Shown one piece after another: positions 22,863 through 30,062 of a stretch of 30,479 bases of DNA. The translations under genes and the position numbers were made by a program. The notes under the pieces were generated by a model. The model was given only the letters and a program-made list of their open reading frames with translations, did no database searches and was not told the DNA's origin. The first letter of the stretch is position 1; every line of letters begins with the position of its first letter. This DNA comes from a virus, in the IMG/VR virus record IMGVR_UViG_3300036780_000399, positions 1-30,479 of that record; one strand, 5' to 3'.

Positions 22863-22983
22863 TCAGCAGCCCTTATCTGTGGACAGCGCCGGGCCCAGCT
22901 TCGACGCCACCGCCTTGGCCGGCACGCCCTTGCCGCTCGCTTGTGCGATGTCCGGCTTAGCGGCCGTCTTCGCCGCCTCGCCG
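22863..22983 (-). pseudogene. Truncated copy of the 70-aa gene at 24605-24817
   Basis: On the minus strand this reads GEAAKTAAKPDIAQASGKGV, then PAKAVASKLGPALSTDKGC and a TGA. The intact 70-aa protein ends GEAAKTTAKADMAQASGKGV, PARAVVSKLAPGVSAEQGL. About ten of 86 compared bases differ, and the frame is intact. Its upstream end meets the stop codon of the TPR gene at 22984 exactly, so its N-terminal half is missing. Confidence 0.85.
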
Positions 22984-24522
22984 TTACGGCGTCACGCGAA
23001 ACCGCGCCATATCGCGAGCGACGTCAGGGTCTGCCGCCAAGGCGGCGTCGATATCGACGCGGCCTTCTGTTTCGCGACCGGCGCGCAGTTTACACACCCC
23101 GAGCCCATAGCGGACGCTTGCCGTATCCGGATCGAGCGCGACCGCCTGTTCGTAGTCTTTGATCGCTTCAGCGAGCGCGCCCTGGTGCAACCGGATCAAA
23201 CCCCGGGTCGCGTACGCCATGCCCTCGCACGCCGGCCGGTCGAACAGCCGAGTACAATCGGCCAGCGCTCCATCGAAATGGCCGGCCATTACACGCGCAC
23301 CGGCACGGTTGGCCTCGTGGCTCGCCTCGTCCGGCTCCAATGCCGCAGCACGATCGAAATCCCCGACCGCCGCCGGGTAGTCGCTGCGATCGAGGTGAAT
23401 GTAACCGCGCAAAAATAGGCTCCCCACGTCATCCGGCCGTGCGCTAAGCGCAGCGTTAACGTCTTCCAAGGCGGCGTCGCCAGCTTTCAAACGCCAGAGC
23501 GCGAAAGCACGGCCGTAAAGCACGTCCGGATCCCCAGGCATGAACTCCAGCGCATCCGTGAAGTCAGCAGCTGCATGCGCGTCTTCCCCCAGTGCGAGCC
23601 GCGCGCGACCCCGGTGAAAGATCGCCCTAAATCTCATGTCGTCCGGAGAAGCGGGCGCCGCGAGGGCGTCGAAATCCTCGATCGCAGGCGCCGGCCTGTC
23701 CGAATCCGCGTAGGCGAGGCCACGCTCGAAGCGAGCCCACGTGCTATCCGGCGCCAACTTCAACGCCTTGTCGAAGTCTGCGATGGCCCTGTCGTGGCAG
23801 TTGAGTTTACGGTGCACTCTCCCTCTCGCAGCCCAGCCGTAAGACTTTCGCGGCGCCAAACGGATCAAACGGCTGAAATCGGTCAGGGCGCCGTCGCAGT
23901 CCCCATTGGCGAAACGCGTCTGGCCGCGATTGTACGAGAGGCTCGCAAGGCGCGGAGTCCAGAATGCCCAAGGGAGCGACGCCAGCCGAAGGGCACGGTC
24001 ATAGCTCTTTAGGGCGGCGTCGTAGTCACCCATCCCGTGCAGGGCCGAACCTCGTCCGGAATGACTGCCGATCCGGCGGGGCCACCGTGCAATAAGCGCA
24101 TCGAAATCCTCCAGCGCGCGGTCGTAATGCTCCAAATTCATATGGGACCAAGCGCGCCAAAAGCGCGCGTTAGGATGTTCGATGCCGCCGTCCACCGCCT
24201 TGTCAAACGCTGCGATCGCGCGGCCATAGTCGCCCCGGTTCATCGCGAGGACGGCGGAGTCGTGCCAGCGGATATAATGTAGAATCCTCGGCGCTCGCAA
24301 AAGCACGGCCCCGGCCGCGCCAATCAACACGAGCCGAAAAACAACGCCCGCCGTGACCGCCCAACCAAAGCCCGGCGCCAGTCGCTGGCCGGCGGCCAAG
24401 CGAAAGATGAGCGGGACATCCGACCCGATCGCCCAGATGATCACAAAAATCGCACCGGCCACGAGCCAGCGCAGCCCCCACATCCTCCGCAACGCCGCCC
24501 CCCTCTGCTCTGATCCGCACAC
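22984..24522 (-). CDS. Membrane-anchored TPR-repeat protein
   Basis: This 512-aa protein has two N-terminal transmembrane segments (about residues 17-42 and 53-76). About ten tetratricopeptide repeats follow (for example YGRAIAAFDKAVDGG, YDRALEDFDALIARWP, YDAALKSYDRALRLA, HDRAIADFDKALKLAPD, YPAAVGDFDRAAALEPD). TPR domains bind proteins, so this is probably an inner-membrane scaffold or effector. GTG at 24522 with AAGG upstream was chosen; ATG at 24483 is an alternative. It lies between a full and a truncated copy of the same small gene, so it appears inserted. It is not a usual virion gene; no further function can be given. Confidence 0.82.
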   Translation of the reverse strand: MCGSEQRGAALRRMWGLRWLVAGAIFVIIWAIGSDVPLIFRLAAGQRLAPGFGWAVTAGVVFRLVLIGAAGAVLLRAPRILHYIRWHDSAVLAMNRGDYGRAIAAFDKAVDGGIEHPNARFWRAWSHMNLEHYDRALEDFDALIARWPRRIGSHSGRGSALHGMGDYDAALKSYDRALRLASLPWAFWTPRLASLSYNRGQTRFANGDCDGALTDFSRLIRLAPRKSYGWAARGRVHRKLNCHDRAIADFDKALKLAPDSTWARFERGLAYADSDRPAPAIEDFDALAAPASPDDMRFRAIFHRGRARLALGEDAHAAADFTDALEFMPGDPDVLYGRAFALWRLKAGDAALEDVNAALSARPDDVGSLFLRGYIHLDRSDYPAAVGDFDRAAALEPDEASHEANRAGARVMAGHFDGALADCTRLFDRPACEGMAYATRGLIRLHQGALAEAIKDYEQAVALDPDTASVRYGLGVCKLRAGRETEGRVDIDAALAADPDVARDMARFRVTP

Positions 24523-24604
24523 GGCACCTTAGCGCGCGTCGCACACGCTGCGTAGACGCAAATCACCGTCAGCCGCTTCCGGGCTTCATGATCGTAAGTA
24601 TCGC

Positions 24605-24817
24605 TTAAAGACCTTGCTCGGCGCTCACCCCCGGGGCCAGCTTCGAAACCACCGCCCTGGCCGGCACGCCCTTCCCGCTCGCCTGTGCCATGTCCGCCTT
24701 GGCGGTCGTCTTCGCCGCCTCACCCTTCAAAGCAGCGCCGATGAAAGCGTTAGGCTTCTGCGCGTGCTGTTTCGCAACGGCGGCGTAGTGTTTGTCGTTG
24801 GCCATGGTGGTGGTCAC
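24605..24817 (-). CDS. Small phage protein upstream of the TPR gene
   Basis: This 70-aa protein is basic and Ala/Lys-rich (MANDKHYAAVAKQHAQKPNAFIGAALKGEAAKTTAKADMAQASGKGVPARAV). It has no membrane segment and may bind nucleic acid or another protein. GTG at 24817 is preferred because AGGAGAGA is well spaced upstream; ATG at 24805 is also possible. A truncated paralogue lies at 22863-22983 beyond the TPR gene. It is downstream of the large terminase gene. The function is unknown. Confidence 0.65.
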   Translation of the reverse strand: MTTTMANDKHYAAVAKQHAQKPNAFIGAALKGEAAKTTAKADMAQASGKGVPARAVVSKLAPGVSAEQGL

Positions 24818-24838
24818 GTCGATCTCTCCTCTTGTGTC

Positions 24839-24890
24839 CACCCTCCCCTTGAAGGGGAGGGTCGCCTCGCGAAGCGAGCGGGTGGGGTAA
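24839..24890 (+). repeat. Dispersed GC-rich palindrome (second copy)
   Basis: This is a close copy of 21631-21680, with CACCCTCCCCTTG, AAGGGGAGGGTCGCC, CGCGAAGCGAG and GGGTGGGGTAAC. It lies in the 5' leader of the 70-aa gene, as a single arm rather than a pair. Confidence 0.8.
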
Positions 24891-24906
24891 CGAGGGGCGT
24901 GCATCG

Positions 24907-25076
24907 TCTTTCGTGCGCTTGGTGCGCTTCGTGGTCTATTTTTTTGATCCGATCCCGAGCGCCTGGCGCATGCGGGCTTATCGACAATGACCACGAAGCT
25001 CACAAAGCGCGCGAGCATCGACTTTTCTGTTCCGTGTTTTCCGTGTGGTCCCGCCTCCGCTAAAGCTTCGGCGGGC
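24907..25076. repeat. Two further intergenic palindromes next to the terminase gene
   Basis: The first is an inverted pair: GTGCGCTTCGTGGTC near 24920-24936, and GACCACGAAGCTCAC near 24989-25003. The second is a short hairpin, CCTCCGCTAAAGCTTCGGCGG (about 25053-25075), just after the terminase stop. Both are of types often dispersed in alphaproteobacterial chromosomes. No gene is seen in this gap. Confidence 0.6.
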
Positions 25077-25090
25077 AGGCCGTGGACTCT

Positions 25091-26383
25091 CTAAACCACG
25101 CCCAGCGCCTGGCTCGGCAACCGCCCCAGCATCCGCCCCGCCCGCGGCGCCTCGTACGCCACGCACATCAGCCCGAAAGCATCGGCCGGATCGCTCGCCC
25201 AGTCGTGCTCCGGCCCCAGCCCCACATTCCGCGTCTCGTCGCGCTTCTCGTGATAGGCCGCCAGCGCCTTCAGACCCTGCGCGAGATCGGGCGTGTCGTT
25301 GAACCAGACCTGCGGAAACAGCCGCCGCGCCGCCTCCACCCGCTGCAGCGCCGCGCCCTTGCCCTGGTTCGGCACGGTCTCGACCTCGAAGCCGGCAGCG
25401 CGCAGCTGCTCCTCCGCCGATCCCTGAGCGATCACGCTCACATTGCGTCCGTCGTGCGGCAGCACCTGCAGCGCCTCGCCCCACCCCCGCGCCCGTAGCT
25501 GCGCGATGTAATAGCCCAGCTCCTGCCCCTGCCCCGTGACATAGTCGAGCACCCGCACCTCGCGCGCCACGAACTGCGCGATCCAGATCGCCGTCGCATC
25601 GCGCCGCCCCAAGTCCCAGAAACAGCGCACCCGCAGCACCGGATCGCGGTTCAGCGCCGTGATCCGCCCCTCCTCGCGCACGTCGGCGAGCTGGCTCGTG
25701 TAGTACGACCCGGCCACCGCCGCGACATAGGCCCCGCCCCACACATGCTCCGCCGCCTGCGGATCCACGTTATAGTCGTGCGCCAGCTCCGCCCGCAGCG
25801 GCGTGTCGTCGAACCACGGATTGTCGCGCCACAACACCGCGCGCACGATCGAGCCCAGCGGATAGTCCGCCGACGGCGGCGGCGGACCCGCCTCGCCGCG
25901 AAACATCTTGTCGATCGGATCGTGATCGAACTCCGGATTCCAGGTCCAGATCATCCGCGACCCCGGCTTGCGCAAGGTCGGCCGGATCAGCCGCAGCGAG
26001 CGCGCCGAAAAACGGTTCGCCTCCTCGCCCCAGAACACGTCGGCGCCCTCGAGCGATTTCAGCGCATCGGGATTGCGCCACATGCCCTTATAGACGAACC
26101 GCCCGCCGTTCTTCGCCCGCGTCTCGTCGCGCAGCGCCTGGAAATGACCCTCCAGCCCGAACGCCGCGATCTTGTCTTCAACCAACTGCTTCACCGAGTC
26201 CCGCAAGGACTCCTGAATCTCGCGCGCACAGACGACGCGGAGCGGCGACTGCGCCGCCAGCAGCACCAGCGCCCCGGCCACCGAATGCGACTTCGCTCCG
26301 CCGCGCCCGCCATAGTACGCCGCATCGCGCCAGCCCGGGGTGAACAGGTCCCGAAAGGCGCGCGGAATCTCGATCTCAGACAA
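25091..26383 (-). CDS. terL: Terminase large subunit (PBSX/Terminase_3 type)
   Basis: This 430-aa protein is the DNA-packaging motor and nuclease. The ATPase domain has a Walker A GGRGGAKS (residues 25-32), CAREIQESLRDSV (52-64) and a Walker B-like ADVFWGEEA with the catalytic Glu (114-122). A WTWNPE coupling motif lies at 147-151. The nuclease domain has FWDLGRRDATAIW (Asp257) and HDWASDPADAF (393-403). The length is normal for this family. ATG at 26383 overlaps the small-subunit gene by 8 bp. It would dock on the portal. Confidence 0.93.
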   Translation of the reverse strand: MSEIEIPRAFRDLFTPGWRDAAYYGGRGGAKSHSVAGALVLLAAQSPLRVVCAREIQESLRDSVKQLVEDKIAAFGLEGHFQALRDETRAKNGGRFVYKGMWRNPDALKSLEGADVFWGEEANRFSARSLRLIRPTLRKPGSRMIWTWNPEFDHDPIDKMFRGEAGPPPPSADYPLGSIVRAVLWRDNPWFDDTPLRAELAHDYNVDPQAAEHVWGGAYVAAVAGSYYTSQLADVREEGRITALNRDPVLRVRCFWDLGRRDATAIWIAQFVAREVRVLDYVTGQGQELGYYIAQLRARGWGEALQVLPHDGRNVSVIAQGSAEEQLRAAGFEVETVPNQGKGAALQRVEAARRLFPQVWFNDTPDLAQGLKALAAYHEKRDETRNVGLGPEHDWASDPADAFGLMCVAYEAPRAGRMLGRLPSQALGVV

Positions 26384-26825
26384 AGCGGATCGCGAGCTCC
26401 AGTTTGATCGGCGCCCCCGTTTCCTCGCCGGCGCCCGGTTTGTCGCGCCACTCCTCGGGCACGGCGCACTTCAGCGCGAACACATGCGCCGACACGCTGG
26501 CGCCGCTGTTCGCGGCCATCAGCTTCTTTTCGAGCGCCAGCGCCCGGGCCGCTTCGCCGGCCTTCACTGCTGCGTCAAAGGCGCGGTGCTTGCGCCGCCA
26601 ACGGACCAGGGTTTCGCGCGACACGCCCATCTCTCCGGCGAACGCCGTCAGGCTAAACCCCTGGCCCATGAACCCCACCACCGCGTCACAGTCCGACGGC
26701 ATGTAAGTCACAGAACGGCGGCGCCGCGTTATCGGGAGCGGTGTGGGTAACGTCTTATCCGGTTTAATCGCTGCATCGGGCGCCGCCTTCGCAGTGCTCT
26801 TACGTTTGCCGCCTGCCAGAGACAT
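26376..26825 (-). CDS. terS: Terminase small subunit
   Basis: This 149-aa protein has a basic N-terminus and a helix-turn-helix (about residues 58-80, FSLTAFAGEMGVSRETLVRWRRKH). A helical region (AFDAAVKAGEAARALALEKKLMAA) and a C-terminal part with FALKCAVPEEWRDK follow, as in many small terminase subunits. It would recognise the packaging site. ATG at 26825 has GGAGG about eight bases upstream. The large subunit gene overlaps its end. Confidence 0.82.
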   Translation of the reverse strand: MSLAGGKRKSTAKAAPDAAIKPDKTLPTPLPITRRRRSVTYMPSDCDAVVGFMGQGFSLTAFAGEMGVSRETLVRWRRKHRAFDAAVKAGEAARALALEKKLMAANSGASVSAHVFALKCAVPEEWRDKPGAGEETGAPIKLELAIRFV

Positions 26826-26950
26826 CGTCAGCCTCCGCGAGACGCAAACCCTCGATCATCGATTTCCTGAGAATGCCACAACGCCGCGCCGCACACAAGC
26901 GAACGGCGAGGCAAACAAAGGTCGCGAAATGAATCGCGCGCCACGCATGT

Positions 26951-27748
26951 TCACCGCTTCGGCGCCGTTCTGCTGCGCCTGACCACCGTCACCTCCGCGC
27001 CGGACGCCGAGCGCACCGGATCAGGCCGCCCCTCTTCGTCGACATAGAGCACCGTCTGTTCGACCGCGCCGCCAAGGAACGGGTGATCGCGACGGGTCTC
27101 GTCCCTCGCCTTGCGCGGATGCAGCCGCTCACGCACCAGCGTCAGCGCGTCTGTCAGCATCGCACGGCGCGCCAGGCGCTTGGGCGCAATCTGCGCATCG
27201 CTCTTGCCGTCGATCGCGTCGAGCAGCCAGCCCGGCCAGGCGTGCAGAACGCACACCGTATAAAGTTCGGCGCTGCGGCTCGGCCCCAGCACGCGCCACA
27301 GCGCCGCAAGCGTCGCCGCGGCGGCCGGATCTCCGTCATTGTCGCGCCCCGGCTCCACGCGCCGGCTTTCCACCACCCGCCAGACCGCCGCGATCTCTTC
27401 CGGCGTCATGTCCTGAATCCGGCGGCTGTCGACGCCGGAGCTTTCCGGCGCCTCATCCATCGCCATCGTCACCCGCCGCGCGTGCAGACCCGCGCGCCGA
27501 TAGAGTCCGGCATAGGCGTGCCCCGCGGCGCACAGCGCGCGATCGAGCACGCCGCGCGCGCCCATCGCGTCCAGCGGATTTTCCGCCGCGCGCAAATCCT
27601 CCGCCGTCGCGGAAAGTCCGGCGCCCAGAATCCGGCGCCGCCGCTCGATCACTTCGCGGTTAGGCTTGGCGTTCGCCTTCGACGGACCGCCGCTGACCCG
27701 CTGACCCGAGGGATAACGCGCGCCCGGTTTGCGCGGCCGGCCCTTCAT
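26951..27748 (-). CDS. Phage protein of unknown function between GcrA-like regulator and terminase
   Basis: This 265-aa protein has a very basic N-terminus (MKGRPRKPGARYPSGQR...NREVIERRRRILG). A central segment reads AENPLDAMGARGVLDRALCAAGHAYAGLYRRAG, and a helical part contains ALWRVLGPSRSAELYTVCVLHAWPGWLLD. The basic tail ends RRSRTAPKR. This suggests a DNA-binding protein. The central patch faintly recalls a domain found in some alphaproteobacterial HTH proteins (DUF6456-like), but this is unproven. It overlaps the GcrA-like gene's stop by 4 bp. Confidence 0.65.
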   Translation of the reverse strand: MKGRPRKPGARYPSGQRVSGGPSKANAKPNREVIERRRRILGAGLSATAEDLRAAENPLDAMGARGVLDRALCAAGHAYAGLYRRAGLHARRVTMAMDEAPESSGVDSRRIQDMTPEEIAAVWRVVESRRVEPGRDNDGDPAAAATLAALWRVLGPSRSAELYTVCVLHAWPGWLLDAIDGKSDAQIAPKRLARRAMLTDALTLVRERLHPRKARDETRRDHPFLGGAVEQTVLYVDEEGRPDPVRSASGAEVTVVRRSRTAPKR

Positions 27749-28275
27749 GCGACCGCCTTGCGCGCGGCGCCGCGGTCGTTGAGCACGAACACGCCGTCGA
27801 CCTCGCGCACCAAGCCCCGCTCACGCAGTTGCTCCAACGCCGGCCTCAGGCTGACCAGCGGTTCGCCCAGCCAATCCACCAGGTCGGGCGCCGACGCCGC
27901 GCCGCCCAGCGGCCCCGCCAGGTCCTCGACGATCTCGCGCGCGAGCGCCATGAGCCGCCGTCCGTGCGGCCGTCCGCGCGGCCGCGGCGTCACGCCCTGC
28001 GCCGCCAACTGCTTCGCCACCGTCGACTTCGAACAGTCGAACCGCCGCGCGATCTCCACGTATGTCCAGCCGTCGCCATAGAGCGCCGCCGCGCGCTCGC
28101 CGTCCAAGCCGCCTTTGGGCCGGCGTTGCGGCGGACGGCGGGTCACCCGCCACAGCTTGCCGGTCACCGCGCTGCGGCTCAGCCCCAGCCGCTCGGCAAT
28201 GCCGGCCCGGCTGCGCCCCTCCCCGGCCAGGCGCCTCAGCGCCTCCAGCTGTTCGCGTGTCCACGGCGTGCGCAT
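27745..28275 (-). CDS. GcrA-like phage regulator with three helix-turn-helix parts
   Basis: This 176-aa protein starts with WTREQLEALRRLAGEGRSRAGIAERLGLSRSAVTGKLWRV (residues 5-44), the DNA-binding pattern of the alphaproteobacterial cell-cycle regulator GcrA. A second HTH (DGWTYVEIARRFDCSKSTVAKQL, 68-90) resembles resolvase or Hin types. The C-terminal part (about 120-168) looks like a winged helix. GcrA normally binds sigma70 and CcrM-methylated GANTC promoters, but its C-terminal sigma-binding part is not recognisable here. ATG at 28275 has a strong AGGAGGAGG. It is the first gene of the leftward transcript and faces the repressor. Confidence 0.8.
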   Translation of the reverse strand: MRTPWTREQLEALRRLAGEGRSRAGIAERLGLSRSAVTGKLWRVTRRPPQRRPKGGLDGERAAALYGDGWTYVEIARRFDCSKSTVAKQLAAQGVTPRPRGRPHGRRLMALAREIVEDLAGPLGGAASAPDLVDWLGEPLVSLRPALEQLRERGLVREVDGVFVLNDRGAARKAVA

Positions 28276-28303
28276 CGTGCCTCCTCCTGATGGGTCGAGG
28301 CCT

Positions 28304-28333
28304 TATATGTGCATATTGTACACCTTTGGTCAA
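28304..28333 (-). promoter_or_regulatory. Leftward promoter upstream of the GcrA-like gene
   Basis: Read on the minus strand, TTGACC (28333-28328) and CATATA (28309-28304) are 18 bp apart. The start site would be about 20 bases before the ATG at 28275, with the ribosome binding site in between. Operator O1 lies in the spacer, so the repressor could silence leftward transcription here. Confidence 0.6.
28308..28324. promoter_or_regulatory. Operator-like palindrome O1
   Basis: TGTGCATATTGTACACC has near twofold symmetry (TGTGCA and TGTACA half-sites) and resembles O2 and O3. It overlaps the spacer of the leftward promoter. It is a candidate binding site for the CI/LexA-like repressor. Confidence 0.55.
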
Positions 28334-28339
28334 GCAAAA

Positions 28340-28356
28340 TGTGCATAATGTGCGCT
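28340..28356. promoter_or_regulatory. Operator-like site O2
   Basis: TGTGCATAATGTGCGCT matches O3 and O1 in TGTG-x-AT/TAATG-x-xC. The contained CATAAT (28344-28349) could be the -10 of a rightward promoter for the repressor gene, which starts about 35 bases further on. This position would allow autoregulation. Confidence 0.5.
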
Positions 28357-28384
28357 GGAAGCCGGCGCACTCCGGCGCCAGAAA

Positions 28385-29002
28385 ATGTGCATGAAAAGCG
28401 CAAAAGCGCCTCCACCCCACAAGCTCCGGGCCTGGCGCAAGCACCGCAACCTGACCCTGGAGGGCTTGGCCGAGCGCATCGGCATGTCGCACCAGAACCT
28501 GGGCCGCATCGAACGCGGCCTGGTCCCGCTGCAGGACGAATGGGTCATCGCCATCGCCCGCGCGCTGGAGGTCGAACCCGCCGACCTTTTCCGCGAACCC
28601 GGCGCCGGCCCGCACGCCGGCGGCCCGAAGACCGTGCCGCTGGTCGGCTACGTGGGCGCCGGCGCCCAGGCCCACTTCTATGCTTCCACTGATGTTCTGG
28701 ACGATGTGCCCGCCCCCGAAGGCGCCACCGAACACACCCGCGCGGCCCAGATCCGCGGCGACAGCCTGGGCCCCCTGCTCGACGCGTGGCTGATTTACTA
28801 TGACGACGTACGCACCCCGGTGACCCCCGACCTGATCGGTCGCCTCTGCATCGTCGGCCTCCCCGACGACAAGGTGCTGGTGAAGAAACTGGAGCGCAGC
28901 CGCAGCCCCGGCCTCTTCCACCTCATCTCCAACAACGAAGCCCCCATCCTCGACCAGACGGTCCAGTGGGCGGCCCTGGTGAAGCAGATGTCCCCGCGCT
29001 GA
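28385..29002 (+). CDS. CI-like repressor with LexA/S24 domain
   Basis: This 205-aa protein has an HTH_3 domain (residues 13-60, LRAWRKHRNLTLEGLAERIGM SHQNLGRIERG) and a C-terminal LexA-like peptidase fold. The latter has RGDSL with Ser127 and VLVKKLE with Lys167 or 168 as the likely dyad. A possible cleavage region is VGYVGAGA (87-94). It would repress lytic genes and be inactivated by RecA-stimulated autocleavage, if the domain is active. ATG at 28385 was used; another ATG at 28391 follows. It lies divergent to the GcrA-like gene with operators O1 and O2 between them. Confidence 0.88.
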   Translation: MCMKSAKAPPPHKLRAWRKHRNLTLEGLAERIGMSHQNLGRIERGLVPLQDEWVIAIARALEVEPADLFREPGAGPHAGGPKTVPLVGYVGAGAQAHFYASTDVLDDVPAPEGATEHTRAAQIRGDSLGPLLDAWLIYYDDVRTPVTPDLIGRLCIVGLPDDKVLVKKLERSRSPGLFHLISNNEAPILDQTVQWAALVKQMSPR

Positions 29003-29009
29003 TTCGCGG

Positions 29010-29021
29010 AAAGTGCACTTT
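29010..29021. promoter_or_regulatory. 12-bp perfect palindrome after the repressor gene
   Basis: AAAGTGCACTTT lies eight bases after the repressor stop codon. It shares GTGCAC with the TGTGCA-type operators and may be another protein-binding site upstream of the early gene. It is too short for a terminator. Confidence 0.4.
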
Positions 29022-29047
29022 GAGCACGTTCGGGGCTTCGACCTTTA

Positions 29048-29064
29048 TGTGTATAATGCGCACA
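29048..29064. promoter_or_regulatory. Operator-like palindrome O3 containing a TATAAT
   Basis: TGTGTATAATGCGCACA is an imperfect palindrome with TGTG and CACA ends, like O1 and O2. It contains a consensus -10 TATAAT (29052-29057) 20 bases before the start of the next gene's mRNA leader. A good -35 is not obvious (GTTCGG at a suitable distance). The repressor probably controls the gene at 29084. Confidence 0.55.
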
Positions 29065-29083
29065 TTAAAGGCCGGAGGCGCCC

Positions 29084-29548
29084 ATGTTCGAACACCTGAA
29101 CGACCCCGAAATCCGCCGCGAGGCCGAGCGCCTGCGCCGCGGCGAACTGGCCCGCCGTGACGCCGACCTCGCACGACGCCGCCGCGCCGAAGGCTCCTGC
29201 GTCCCCGTCCTCTCCACCCCGATCGAACTGTCCACCGACGAGCAGATCGAGCGCGCCGCGAGCAACATCGTCGCCGGCCGCAGAGCCTGGCGCAAAACCC
29301 CCGAAGGGCGCTTCGTCGCCGCGCTGAACGAGGCCCGCGCCGCCATCGACCTCGCCGCGACCGCCGAACACGAAGCCCGCGCCGCCCAGTCCCGCAGCTT
29401 CGCTGCCGAACGCCCCGCCTGCGACCGCTGGTCCACCGCCCTCCACACCGCCGCCAAACGCCTGACCACCGCCGCCCTGGACGCACAACTGGCTGCAATG
29501 GACGTGGCGTGCGCCGACACGGCTGAAACAGAAACAGCGGCTGCCTGA
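29084..29548 (+). CDS. Early phage protein of unknown function
   Basis: This 154-aa protein is highly charged and helical, with a very basic N-terminal half (REAERLRRGELARRDADLARRRR) and Ala-rich helices after it (AALNEARAAIDLAATAEHEARAAQ). It ends in an acidic tail. A GGAGG lies six bases before the ATG. It is downstream of operator O3 and is probably repressed in the lysogen. No family was recognised. A DNA- or RNA-binding role is possible from its charge. Confidence 0.68.
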   Translation: MFEHLNDPEIRREAERLRRGELARRDADLARRRRAEGSCVPVLSTPIELSTDEQIERAASNIVAGRRAWRKTPEGRFVAALNEARAAIDLAATAEHEARAAQSRSFAAERPACDRWSTALHTAAKRLTTAALDAQLAAMDVACADTAETETAAA

Positions 29549-29560
29549 GCACAACAAAAT

Positions 29561-29741
29561 CCTCCCCCGCGCGAAGCGCGTAGGGGAGGTGGCGGCCGAA
29601 GGCCGACGGAGGGGCCGGCGCCGACGCCAGCCGAAACAACGCGAACACCGCGCACGCCGCTATGTGATGATCACCAACCGTCGCGCCGGCCCCTCCACCA
29701 CTGCGTGGTCCCCCTCCCCCGCGCGCTTCGCGCGGGGGAGG
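29561..29741. repeat. Head-to-head pair of dispersed GC-rich palindromes
   Basis: The left arm (29561-29615) has CCTCCCCCGCGCGAAGCGCG, GGGGAGGTGGC, GGCCGAAGGCC and GACGGAGGGG. The right arm (29687-29741) is the inverted equivalent, including CGCGCTTCGCGCGGGGGAGG. About 70 bp lie between. It matches the layout at 14351-14538 and fills the region after the early gene. Confidence 0.8.
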
Positions 29742-29767
29742 ATTTTCAGGGCCGAAGCCGTCGTACT

Positions 29768-29941
29768 CTAATGCCGCCGCGGCTCCGGGTCGTGGTCCGG
29801 GTCCGCGTGCCACAGCACATCGGCAAGATCGCGCCGGTCGAACACCCGCCGGCAGGTCGGACACCGCTCAAAAGGCTCCATCGCCTCAACCTTGCGAGGC
29901 TCGATGGGAAAGGCCCGAAACGTGATCCGCTGGATCGACAT
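29768..29941 (-). CDS. Small CxxC zinc-finger-like protein
   Basis: This 57-aa frame has a CPTC pair (ERCPTCRRVFDRRDL) followed by VLWHADPDHDPEPRRH, whose His residues could complete a zinc site. The longer start at 29941 has a weak ribosome binding site. An ATG at 29881 would give 37 aa, with AAGG about eight bases upstream, and keep the whole zinc-finger part. Small CxxC proteins of this kind are common in phages and bacteria. The function is unknown; it may be a small regulator. Confidence 0.5.
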   Translation of the reverse strand: MSIQRITFRAFPIEPRKVEAMEPFERCPTCRRVFDRRDLADVLWHADPDHDPEPRRH

Positions 29942-30062
29942 GCCAAATCAACACCGAACCGCCAAAGCCGTTCCGCGAAGGTTGCGCGACCGCGAAAACG
30001 AATCACCGGGCGACAGGACTTCCACCGCCAGCACGGATAGGATGCGTGCGGGGGAAATCACC

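Noticed and set aside
14351-29741. CRISPR array
   Set aside because: The repeats are palindromic, few, widely spaced and of different families; no regular spacers or cas genes are present.
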